The translations under genes and the position numbers were made by a program. The notes beneath the pieces were generated by a model. That model had not been told where the DNA came from and ran no database searches. It saw only the letters and a list, made by a program, of their open reading frames with translations. Below, piece after piece: positions 8,379-16,295 of a DNA stretch of 64,000 bases (position 1 is the first letter of the stretch; every line of letters starts with the position of its first letter). The stretch covers positions 154,081 through 218,080 of the forward strand of contig NZ_FMYH01000002.1 in assembly GCF_900096585.1 (NCBI RefSeq), given 5' to 3'. This stretch comes from Sanguibacter gelidistatuariae (GTDB lineage: Bacteria; Actinomycetota; Actinomycetes; Actinomycetales; Cellulomonadaceae).

Positions 8379-8783
8379 TCAGTTCTTCTTGATGACCCCA
8401 GTAGTACTGCTGTACGTCCAGGTGTCACTCAGGTTCGCGTGACCCGCAGTGAGTGTGTAGCCCGTGTCGCCAGTACCAACAAGGGCGACTGTGATAGCGG
8501 TCACGTCCGCCGTCTTGTTGTATCCGTTGGTGCCGAGCGCGGTCGCGTCCAGGCCCGTGAACTTCCCGTTGTGGTCGGTCGCGAACGACTCGGCCGCGAT
8601 CGACGCGTTCTTGAGGTCGGACGTCACCGCGGACGCCCAGGCCTTCTCGCGCTGCTTGAGGAAGGCCGGGATCGCGATCGCGGCGAGGATGCCGATGATG
8701 ATGATGACCACGAGCAGCTCGACGAGGGTGAAGCCCTTGTCGCGGTCCTTGTCGTTCATTGCCTTGTTGATGCGAATGAGCAC
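8379..8783 (-). CDS. Major type IV pilin, copy 2
   Basis: A 134-residue prepilin with the same 17-residue leader, PilD site (DKG before FTLVELL) and Glu+5 as copy 1, and residue-for-residue identical to it up to residue 69. The C-terminal head differs by substitutions and small indels (FTGLDATALGTNGYN in place of FEKLTDAELKANGYN) and it ends TYSSTTGVIKKN. The start is GTG 8783 with AGGAG upstream. It is the pilin nearest pilC. It forms the filament alone or mixed with copy 1; which one dominates cannot be told from sequence. Confidence 0.93.
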   Translation of the reverse strand: MLIRINKAMNDKDRDKGFTLVELLVVIIIIGILAAIAIPAFLKQREKAWASAVTSDLKNASIAAESFATDHNGKFTGLDATALGTNGYNKTADVTAITVALVGTGDTGYTLTAGHANLSDTWTYSSTTGVIKKN

Positions 8784-8883
8784 GGAAGGCTCCTGTTCTA
8801 GGTGTCCAGATGAAAGGGAAGCGCCGGTGTCGCACGTTCTGTGGCGTACATCATCTATCGGACGCCGTCCGGCGGGACTTGAG
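8784..8883 (-). repeat. Duplicated pilin leader/upstream block, copy B
   Basis: This is the partner of 8158-8257 (about 93 of 100 identical, no gaps). Identity stops at about 8884, so this is the edge of the duplicated block on the pilC side. Between it and the pilC stop at 8928 lie 44 bp unlike the region beside copy 1. Confidence 0.85.
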
Positions 8884-8927
8884 AGCGTTAGGCAAAGAAG
8901 TTCTTTTCACCCGCGCTGCGCCCAAGA

Positions 8928-10154
8928 TCACCCGATGAGTTCGAAGATGGAGAAGATCGGCATGTAGAGCGCGATGATCATTCCGCCGATAAGAATGCCG
9001 AGAACAAGGATCATCAACGGTTCGATGAGGCTCGTGAGCTGCTCGGTCGTGGATTCGACCTCCTGGTCGTAGAACTCGGCGATCTTCTCGAGCATCGTGT
9101 CGAGCGCGCCGGTGTCCTCACCCACGGCCATCATCTGCACGACCATCGGTGGGAAGACCGGATGCTTCGCCAAGGGGTCGGTGAGCGGGAGCCCTTGGCG
9201 GACCGACGCCTGGACGTCCTTGATCGCGTTCGCGATGACCACGTTGCCACTGGTTTCGCCGACGATGTCGAGCGCCTGGAGGATCGGGACGCCCGCGTGC
9301 AGCATCGTGCCGAAGTTGCGAGTGAACCGGGCGACGGCGACCTTACGGAAGAGCCCCCCGAACACGGGGATCTTGAGCTTGATCGGGTCGAGCTTGGCAC
9401 GCACGCCGTCGTCGTTCTTGTGCTTCGACCACCACGCGGACCCGATGATCAGGGCGACGACGAGTGGGGGGAGGACAAACTTCATGGACCCCGAGAGGAA
9501 GACGAGGAACTGAGTGGGTGCTGGCAACGCTCCTCCGAGGTCGGCGAACATCTTCTCGAAGACCGGCACGATGAACAGGAGCATCCCGACCACGGCCAGG
9601 ATCGCGATACAGAACACGACCACGGGGTAGGTCATGGCGGACTTGATCTTCGAGCGCAGCCGCACCTCGGACTCGAAGTTCTCGGCAACGGAGACGAGCA
9701 CCTGGTCGAGGAACCCTCCGATCTCTCCGGCGCGCACCATGTTGAGCATGATGGGTGGGAAGGTCGCCTTGTGCTGGCCGAGCGCGTCGGAGAACGACAG
9801 TCCCGTCTCGATGTCGCCGCGGACGAGGTTGAGGATCTTTGCGAGCTCCGGGTTGTCCGTCTGCTCGGCCAAGATGCTTAAGGCCCGTAGCAAGCTGAGG
9901 CCCGCAGAGATCATGGTCGCCAACTGGCGCGCCATGATCGACAGGTCCTTCATCGTGATCTTCTTGCTGAAGCCAGGGATCGTGATCTCCCGCTGGAGCC
10001 CGGTGTTCTGGACCTCGGCGATCGACATCGGAGCGACGCCCATGCTCTTGAGGCGTGTCGCGACCGCGGACTCGTTGTTCGCCTCGATCCGTCCCTTGAT
10101 CACCTTCCCCTTGGCGTCGCGCAGGGTGTATTCGTATGTGCGTTGGCCTGCCAC
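8928..10154 (-). CDS. pilC: Type IV pilus platform protein PilC
   Basis: A 408-residue GspF/PilC-family inner-membrane protein. Two repeated T2SSF domains (about 70-195 and 275-400), each with TM helices, are visible: ARQLATMISAGLSLLRALSIL in the first and VARFTRNFGTMLHAGVPILQ in the second. It spans the membrane and passes motion of the PilB/PilT ATPases to pilins entering the filament. The start is GTG 10154, giving MAGQRTYEYTLRD, with GGAGG about 9 nt upstream and 2 bp after the pilT stop. The longer upstream frame overlaps pilT and is rejected. A segment of this gene is duplicated at 8259-8373. Confidence 0.95.
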   Translation of the reverse strand: MAGQRTYEYTLRDAKGKVIKGRIEANNESAVATRLKSMGVAPMSIAEVQNTGLQREITIPGFSKKITMKDLSIMARQLATMISAGLSLLRALSILAEQTDNPELAKILNLVRGDIETGLSFSDALGQHKATFPPIMLNMVRAGEIGGFLDQVLVSVAENFESEVRLRSKIKSAMTYPVVVFCIAILAVVGMLLFIVPVFEKMFADLGGALPAPTQFLVFLSGSMKFVLPPLVVALIIGSAWWSKHKNDDGVRAKLDPIKLKIPVFGGLFRKVAVARFTRNFGTMLHAGVPILQALDIVGETSGNVVIANAIKDVQASVRQGLPLTDPLAKHPVFPPMVVQMMAVGEDTGALDTMLEKIAEFYDQEVESTTEQLTSLIEPLMILVLGILIGGMIIALYMPIFSIFELIG

Positions 10155-10156
10155 GG

Positions 10157-11722
10157 TCAGAGTCCTCCGATGTTGGTGGCTGCCTGCTGGAGCGTGGCGC
10201 CGCCCTGGTTCATCCGGGCCTGGCGTCCCGTGAGCTTGTTGTAGTCCTCGACGTGGTGGCACTTTTCGAGGCCGGTCTCGTACGAGATCTGGTTGGTCCG
10301 GACGAGGTCCGCGAGGTGCTGGTCGAGCGTGTGCATGCCGAGCTTCTGCCCTGCCTGCATGGCGGAGTAGATCTGGTGCGTCTTGCCTTCGCGGACAAGG
10401 TTGCGGATCGCAGGGGTGGCAATCATGACCTCGGTGGCCACGACACGTCCCGGACGGCCCGTTCGTTTGCACAGCGTCTGGCAGACCACGCCCTGGAGGG
10501 CGCCGGCAAGCTGGGTGCGCACCTGGCCCTGCTGCTCGGAGGGGAACACATCGATGATGCGGTCAATCGTCTGCGCAGCGTCTTGTGTGTGCAGGGTCGC
10601 GAAGACGAGGTGCCCGGTCTCGGCTGCTGTGAGAGCAACGGACATCGTCTCGAGATCGCGGAGTTCGCCGATGAGGATGATGTCGGGGTCCTGGCGCAGC
10701 ACGTGCTTGAGGGCGGTCGAGAAGCTGTGCGTGTCAGATCCGATCTCGCGCTGGTTGACGATCGACTTCTTGTGCCTGTGCAGGAACTCGATCGGGTCCT
10801 CGACCGTCATGATGTGGTCGGCGCGTGTGCGGTTGGCGAGGTCGATGATCGATGCCAGCGTGGTCGACTTTCCTGAGCCGGTGGGGCCGGTCACGAGGAC
10901 CAGCCCGCGGGGCAGCCCGGCGAAGTTCGCGACCACCGCAGGGACGCCCAACTCCTCGAGCGGCTTGATCTCGTAGGGGATGACGCGGAAGACGGCACCT
11001 ACCGACTCGCGCTGCTGGTAGATGTTCACACGGAAGCGGGCCAGGCCGCGCAGAGCGTGCGAGAAGTCGAGCTCGAGCTCCGTCTCGAACTTCTCACGCT
11101 GCTTCTGAGTCAGGATGCTGTAGAGCGTGCGCTGCAGACTCTCAGCCACGATCGGCGGGTAGTCCTCGAGCGGGACGAGCGAGCCGTTACGCCGAATCAT
11201 CGGCGGCGCGCCCACTGTGAGGTGGAGATCGGACGCCCCGGCCTCGACCAACGCCCGGAGGACGACCTCGAGCTCGATGTCACTGTCCTGCTGCTGCCGG
11301 CTCATGCCGACGCGGCTCGGAGCTACGCCCTGCGCACGGGGTGCGCTGGAGAGTGCCGTCGGAGGCTGGGCCTGGTGCAGGCTCGCAAACGCCGCAGCTG
11401 GAGGTGTCGCAGACGGCACCTGCGCCGTCTGCAACGGCTGCTGGATCGCACGTGGGGGTGGCGCAGTCTCTTGACGCGGACCGCCCCACGGCGCCTGGCT
11501 GGCTGAGGCCTGCGGCGGGGGCAGAGGTGCCGGGGCACCGTAGGCGCGTGCGAGCGGCGAGGTCGGACTGTCTATGCCGGCGCCACCCATCCAGCTGGCC
11601 GCTGATCTGCGCGTCGGAGGCTCCGCTCGGAGAGCGGGCGCCTGCCACTCCCGGGCGATCGTCCCGTCTGCCGGGTGGGACCCACCCTGGGGCTCCACAG
11701 GAGGAACCGGGAACTCGCTCAT
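10157..11722 (-). CDS. pilT: Type IV pilus retraction ATPase PilT with long Pro-rich N-terminus
   Basis: A 521-residue protein. From about residue 148 on it is a full PilT: PAS-like N-domain, Walker A GPTGSGKSTTL (about 280), Asp box, Walker B IILIGELRD, and His box TGHLVFATLHTQDA. PilT powers pilus retraction by hexameric ATP hydrolysis. The first 145 residues or so are unusual: Pro/Ala/Gln-rich and low in complexity (APAPLPPPQASASQAPW), absent from the usual 345-residue PilT. It may be a disordered regulatory or localisation segment. The gene sits between pilB and pilC. An internal start near MSRQQQDSDIE (ATG about 11306) would give a standard-length protein, and the choice between the two is open. 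Confidence 0.93.
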   Translation of the reverse strand: MSEFPVPPVEPQGGSHPADGTIAREWQAPALRAEPPTRRSAASWMGGAGIDSPTSPLARAYGAPAPLPPPQASASQAPWGGPRQETAPPPRAIQQPLQTAQVPSATPPAAAFASLHQAQPPTALSSAPRAQGVAPSRVGMSRQQQDSDIELEVVLRALVEAGASDLHLTVGAPPMIRRNGSLVPLEDYPPIVAESLQRTLYSILTQKQREKFETELELDFSHALRGLARFRVNIYQQRESVGAVFRVIPYEIKPLEELGVPAVVANFAGLPRGLVLVTGPTGSGKSTTLASIIDLANRTRADHIMTVEDPIEFLHRHKKSIVNQREIGSDTHSFSTALKHVLRQDPDIILIGELRDLETMSVALTAAETGHLVFATLHTQDAAQTIDRIIDVFPSEQQGQVRTQLAGALQGVVCQTLCKRTGRPGRVVATEVMIATPAIRNLVREGKTHQIYSAMQAGQKLGMHTLDQHLADLVRTNQISYETGLEKCHHVEDYNKLTGRQARMNQGGATLQQAATNIGGL

Positions 11723-11793
11723 GGATTAGCCTCTCGCGTCGACAATCACACGAAACATGTGACGCCTGGTTATCGGCGCACCGACGGCAGACC

Positions 11794-13467
11794 TTAAGCG
11801 ACCACTCGCATGATCTCCTCGATCGAGGTCTGCCCCTGGACTACCTTCATCCATCCGTCGTCGCGCAGCCGCCGCATCCCCTGGGCCACTGCAGTCTTCA
11901 TGATCTCCGCGGACGACGACCCTGTGACCGCGTGCCGCTCGATCTCCTCGGTCACCCGCATGACCTCGTGCAGGGCGAGGCGCCCGCGGTACCCGGTCCC
12001 CGAGCACGTGGTGCATCCGCCCGCCCGGAACAGCTGCGGCTTGGGCTCCCCCGGCGTCCACGGGAACCGAGACGCGACGAGCTCGACCTCATCCGGCTCG
12101 TACGGCGCCTTGCACTTGCCGCACAGCTTGCGCGCGAGGCGTTGGGCGACGATGCAGTCGATCGCCGACCCGACGAGGAAGGGTTCGATGCCCATCTCGA
12201 CCAACCGGGTGATCGCCGACGGTGCGTCGTTGGTGTGCAGGGTCGAGAGCACGAGGTGACCGGTGAGCGCCGCCTCGATGGCGATCTGTGCGGTCTCGTG
12301 GTCGCGGATCTCACCGAGCAGCACGACGTCGGGGTCGGAGCGCAGGATCGAGCGGAGCGCGCCGGCGAAGGTGAGCCCGGCCTTCGGGTTGACCTGCACC
12401 TGGTTGATGCCGTCGAGGCGGTACTCGACCGGGTCCTCGACCGTGATGACGTTGATCTCCGGCTTGGAGACGGCGTTGAGTGTCGCGTACAGCGTCGTCG
12501 ACTTTCCCGAACCCGTGGGCCCGGTGACCAGGATCATCCCGTAGGGCTTGTTGTACGCCTCGGAGTAGACCGCGTAGTTCTCCTCGCCGAAGGACAGGTC
12601 ACGCAGGTCCAGGCTGGCCGTGGAGTTGTCGAGGATTCGCATGACGATCTTCTCGCCCCACACGGTGGGCAGCGTCGCCACGCGGAGGTCGATCTTGCGC
12701 CCGTTGTGGACCACGGACATGCGCCCGTCCTGGGGCTTGCGGCGCTCGGCGATGTCGATGTCGGAGAGGATCTTCACGCGGGAGGTGACCCCCGCGGAGA
12801 TGCTCTTGGGCGAGCGTTGCATCTCGTGCAGCACGCCGTCGATCCGGTACCGCACCCGTAGGTCGTGCTCGGCCGGCTCGATGTGGATGTCGGAGGCCCG
12901 GTCGGTGATCGCCTGGGTGACGATGAGGTTGACGTACCGCACGATCGGGGCGTCGTCCTCGACGGAGTCACCGATCTTAGACAGGTCGACGTCCTCGAGG
13001 CGGCCTTCTTCCACGAAGGCGTTCGTGAGGTTGTCCATCTCGTCGTCGGCGCGCACGAAGCGGTCGATCGCGCGGGAGACGTCCTCGTGCGTGGCCACGA
13101 CGGGTCGCACCTGCATGCCGGTCATGGAGCGCACGTCGTCGATGGCGAGCACGTTGCCCGGGTCGGCCATGGCCAGGACGATCGCGCCGTCCTCGAAGGC
13201 GATCGGCAGGACCGTGTACCGCCGGCACACCGAGCCGTTGAGGCGGGCGACGGCGGTGCGGTCGACCGGGAACACGTCGAGGTCGACGAACTGCATGCCG
13301 ACCTGGGCGGCCAGCGCCGAGACCAGCTGGCCCTCGGTGAGCACCCCCAGCTCGACGAGCACACGCCCCAGGCTCGTGCCGCGGATGACCTGCTCGTCGA
13401 GCGCAGCCATCAGCTGCGTCTCGTTGACCAGTCCCTCTTCGAGCAGGATCTCACCGAGCTGCTTCAT
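11794..13467 (-). CDS. pilB: Type IV pilus extension ATPase PilB
   Basis: A 557-residue GspE/PilB ATPase. It has an N-terminal MshEN-type domain (about 1-140; MKQLGEILLEEGLVNETQL), an N2 domain, then the ATPase core with Walker A GPTGSGKSTTL (about 315-325), Walker B VVLLGEIRD and His box TGHLVLSTLHTNDA. A four-Cys zinc module (LCGKCKAP ... CTTCSGTGYRG) marks it as PilB rather than PilT. MshEN domains bind c-di-GMP in some relatives; whether this one does is untested. It is the first gene of the pilus run, with GAGGAG 6 nt before its ATG. The 113 bp upstream, shared with the aroE end, probably holds the main promoter. Confidence 0.95.
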   Translation of the reverse strand: MKQLGEILLEEGLVNETQLMAALDEQVIRGTSLGRVLVELGVLTEGQLVSALAAQVGMQFVDLDVFPVDRTAVARLNGSVCRRYTVLPIAFEDGAIVLAMADPGNVLAIDDVRSMTGMQVRPVVATHEDVSRAIDRFVRADDEMDNLTNAFVEEGRLEDVDLSKIGDSVEDDAPIVRYVNLIVTQAITDRASDIHIEPAEHDLRVRYRIDGVLHEMQRSPKSISAGVTSRVKILSDIDIAERRKPQDGRMSVVHNGRKIDLRVATLPTVWGEKIVMRILDNSTASLDLRDLSFGEENYAVYSEAYNKPYGMILVTGPTGSGKSTTLYATLNAVSKPEINVITVEDPVEYRLDGINQVQVNPKAGLTFAGALRSILRSDPDVVLLGEIRDHETAQIAIEAALTGHLVLSTLHTNDAPSAITRLVEMGIEPFLVGSAIDCIVAQRLARKLCGKCKAPYEPDEVELVASRFPWTPGEPKPQLFRAGGCTTCSGTGYRGRLALHEVMRVTEEIERHAVTGSSSAEIMKTAVAQGMRRLRDDGWMKVVQGQTSIEEIMRVVA

Positions 13468-13580
13468 GGATTCTCCTCATCGGCCGCTGCGCGCTCAGTG
13501 TCGCCGAGCGAGTTTCAATCGTCCGTGGAGTTATCGGCAGAGGATCGGCCGCACGTGAGGGCGAGACTGGGTGACGTCTC

Positions 13581-14471
13581 TCACGCCTCGAGGGTGCGGG
13601 TAGGCGCCTGGGCGAGCGCCTGCTCGAGCGCGTCAGCCATCGCCTCGGTCGGGGCGACCCGCCCGGTCATCAGCCGCACCTGCTCAACCGCCTGGTGCAG
13701 CAGCATCCGCTGCCCGCCCACAACCGCTCCGCCGGCCGCGCTCCACGCGGCGGCCAACGCCGTCGTGCGGGGTTCGTAGCAGACGTCGAGGAGGACTCCG
13801 GTCACGCCGGACTCCCCCGCCGCGACCAGCGCGCCGAGCTCGCCAGCGACCCCGTCGGCCCCGTGGGCCGGCAGCGTCGAGACGACCACCGCGGCCCCGA
13901 GCATCGCCCGAGCGGCGCCGTCGAGAGCGTGGAATCGCGGGGTGACGCCCATCCGGTGCGCCGCGCGCTGCAGGTCACCGGTGCGCCCGAGGGAGCGCAC
14001 ATAGACGTCCGCCGATGGGTAACCGAGCTCGGCCAGCGCCGCGAGCGTGGACGACGCCGTCGCGCCGGCCCCCAGCACGACCGCGCCCCCACGGGGCGCA
14101 GAATCCACGGCCCCCTCCCGGATCGCCGTGACCAAGCCATAGACGTCCGTGTTCGTCCCGACGAGCGTCCGCCCGGCTCCCACCCCGGAGAACACGACCG
14201 TGTTGACCGCGCCGGTGACCTCGGCGAGCGGCTCGATGTGGTCGAGCAGGGCGATGATGGTCTGCTTGAGCGGCATGGTCAGGCTCAGCCCGGCCCACGA
14301 GTCGTCAAGGTCAGTGACAAAGGCGCCGAGGGTCTCAGAAGTTACGTCGACCGCGTCGTACTCCCAGCCCGTCAGGCCGAGCGCGGCGTAGGCCGCGCGG
14401 TGCAGCACAGGCGAGAGGGAGTGCGCGATCGGATGACCGAGCACCGCGGCGCGGCGTGGAGCGAGGGGCAC
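13581..14471 (-). CDS. aroE: Shikimate dehydrogenase
   Basis: A 296-residue NADP-dependent enzyme that reduces 3-dehydroshikimate in aromatic amino-acid and chorismate synthesis. The shikimate-binding head reads LGHPIAHSLSPVLHRAAY, the catalytic Lys is in LTMPLKQ (NVTxPxK in most relatives), and the catalytic Asp is in GTNTDVYG. The nucleotide loop VLGAGATASSTLAAL starts the Rossmann half. It starts with GTG 7 bp after the mltG stop. This mltG–aroE–pil order, downstream of alaS–ruvX, is usual in actinobacteria apart from the pil genes. Family-typical substitutions (Met in the MPLKQ motif) suggest an AroE-like subfamily. Confidence 0.9.
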   Translation of the reverse strand: MPLAPRRAAVLGHPIAHSLSPVLHRAAYAALGLTGWEYDAVDVTSETLGAFVTDLDDSWAGLSLTMPLKQTIIALLDHIEPLAEVTGAVNTVVFSGVGAGRTLVGTNTDVYGLVTAIREGAVDSAPRGGAVVLGAGATASSTLAALAELGYPSADVYVRSLGRTGDLQRAAHRMGVTPRFHALDGAARAMLGAAVVVSTLPAHGADGVAGELGALVAAGESGVTGVLLDVCYEPRTTALAAAWSAAGGAVVGGQRMLLHQAVEQVRLMTGRVAPTEAMADALEQALAQAPTRTLEA

Positions 14472-14478
14472 GTCCCGC

Positions 14479-15660
14479 TCAATCCTTGGCCGCGTTGTGC
14501 TCTGCGCGCCACGCGTCGTAGAGCTTCTTGTTCGCCTCGTGCTCGGCGAAGGTCGCCGCGAACTTCGTCACCTTGTTGACCGGGTCGACGGCCACCCAGT
14601 AGAGGTAGTCGGTGTCCGCCGGGGTGAGTACCGCCTGGAGGGACGCCACGGAGGGCGAGGCGATCGGGCCCGGAGGCAGGCCGGCGTACTTGTACGTGTT
14701 GTACGGGTTGTCAACCTCGGTGTCCGCCGTGGTGGAGCTCGCGTCGTCGGTCGTGCCGAGGAAGTAGTGCAGCGTCGCGTCCATCTGCAGCTTCATGTCG
14801 ATCGCGAGGCGGTTGTTGATGACCGAGGCCATGAGCGGGCGGTCCGCGTCGGTTCCTGCTTCCTTCTCGACGATGGACGCCGTCGTGAGAAGCGTCTGAC
14901 GGTTCTCGATCGGAACAGCCAGGCTATCGAGCGTGGCAACCGTCCCGGCCACCATCTGCGCGATCATCTGGGTCGGGGTCGAGTCGAGGCCGAACTCGTA
15001 GCGCGCCGGGGCGAGCCACCCTTCGGCGTTGCCGCCCGCCTCGGCGGGCAGGCCGATCCCGGCGGCGTCGGCCATCGCGGCGGTCACGTCGGCCTCGGCG
15101 AAGCCGGTGACCTTGACGATCCGGGCGATGGTCTTGGCCTTGTTGAAGCCGTTGGGGATCTCGACGATGAAGTCGGCTCGGTTCGCGGGGTCCAGCAGCG
15201 CGGTGACCGCGTCGGACGCCTTCATCTCCTTGAAGAGGTTGTACGTGCCCGGCTGGATCGAGGCGGCATTCGGGTTCGCGGTGTACGCGGCGGTGAATGC
15301 CTTGGCCGAGGCCACGACGCCGGACTCGGCGAGCGTCTGGCCGATCTGCGATCCCGCGGCGCCCGCGGCGACCGTGACCTGTACCTCGCCGGTACCCGGT
15401 CCCGGGTAGTCGATGATCTCGTCCGGTGCGCTCGACCCGAAGGGGTCGAAGTCGTCGAAGAAGGCCGTGCCCTTGGTCCACACGAAGTATCCGCCGGCGC
15501 CGATCAGGACGACGGCCACGAGCACACTGATCAGGGCGCGCCGACGGCGCTTCGCCGCCCGCTTGCGCTCGGCACGCAGCTCGCGCTTCTCGGCGCGCGA
15601 CAGGTGCTCCTCGCCATGAGGATGTTCGACATGTGTCGGTCCCTCGAAGAGATCATTCAC
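14479..15660 (-). CDS. mltG: Endolytic murein transglycosylase MltG (YceG-like)
   Basis: A 393-residue membrane-anchored enzyme that cuts nascent peptidoglycan glycan strands and sets their length. It has a basic cytoplasmic head (RAEKRELRAERKRAAKRRRR), one TM (about 43-62), a LysM-like domain, then the YceG fold with the catalytic Glu in ASIVEKEAGTDADR (about 265) and the conserved NPYNTYKYAGLPPGPIASPS. The GTG at 15660, with GGAGG upstream, is preferred over a GTG six codons earlier. It lies between ruvX and aroE as in most actinobacteria. The 116 bp between it and ruvX show no other feature. Confidence 0.93.
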   Translation of the reverse strand: MNDLFEGPTHVEHPHGEEHLSRAEKRELRAERKRAAKRRRRALISVLVAVVLIGAGGYFVWTKGTAFFDDFDPFGSSAPDEIIDYPGPGTGEVQVTVAAGAAGSQIGQTLAESGVVASAKAFTAAYTANPNAASIQPGTYNLFKEMKASDAVTALLDPANRADFIVEIPNGFNKAKTIARIVKVTGFAEADVTAAMADAAGIGLPAEAGGNAEGWLAPARYEFGLDSTPTQMIAQMVAGTVATLDSLAVPIENRQTLLTTASIVEKEAGTDADRPLMASVINNRLAIDMKLQMDATLHYFLGTTDDASSTTADTEVDNPYNTYKYAGLPPGPIASPSVASLQAVLTPADTDYLYWVAVDPVNKVTKFAATFAEHEANKKLYDAWRAEHNAAKD

Positions 15661-15776
15661 CGGTTGGAGCCTCCACACTCGTCAAACATCGTCGCTGCGC
15701 CCCCGTGGACAAACCCACAACCTACTGCAGATACACCGTCAAGGACATACCCGCGACCGCGGGTCACAGGTATCGC

Positions 15777-16295
15777 TCAGGGAATGAGCTCTCCCGCGCG
15801 CTCACCGCTGCTGCGCTCACGCTCGAGAGAGGACTGCAGGATCACGACCGCAGCGACCTGGTCGATCACCGAACGGTGCTTGCGTCCTGCCCGTCCCGAC
15901 GCGTGCAACGCCTGGTGTGCGCTCACGGTGCTCATCCGTTCGTCGACCATGCGAACCGGGACGGGTGCGATGATCGCAGCCAAAAAGCCAGCGTACGCCC
16001 GTGCACTGGCCGAAGCCGAGCCCTCAGCCCCAGAAAGGTGCCGCGGAAGACCGACATACACAACCTTCACACCGCGCTCGTCCACCTCGGTCGCAATCTG
16101 CGCGACATCGGTCGGCACGGCCGCCGGGTTCTTCGCGGCCGTGACCATGTCCCGGGCCAAGGTGTCGACCGGGGTCGCGATGAGCCCGTCGGGGTCGCTC
16201 GCCGCGACCCCGACCCGCACGCTCCCCACGTCGATGCACAGCCGCGGACCGCGGGGAAGGCCCTGCGGAAGCTCCTGTGAAGCGGGATCGCTCAT
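15777..16295 (-). CDS. ruvX: Putative Holliday junction resolvase RuvX (YqgF)
   Basis: A 172-residue RNase H-fold nuclease. Motifs are CIDVGSVRVGVAASDPDG (first acidic residue), VVYVGLPRHLSG, and MVDERMSTVSA (second acidic cluster), which together are the YqgF/RuvX signature. Members resolve branched DNA or process pre-16S rRNA; both roles are reported for the family. The ATG overlaps the alaS stop as ATGA, so it is coupled to alaS, the classic alaS–ruvX–mltG order. The length is normal for actinobacteria. Confidence 0.93.
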   Translation of the reverse strand: MSDPASQELPQGLPRGPRLCIDVGSVRVGVAASDPDGLIATPVDTLARDMVTAAKNPAAVPTDVAQIATEVDERGVKVVYVGLPRHLSGAEGSASASARAYAGFLAAIIAPVPVRMVDERMSTVSAHQALHASGRAGRKHRSVIDQVAAVVILQSSLERERSSGERAGELIP

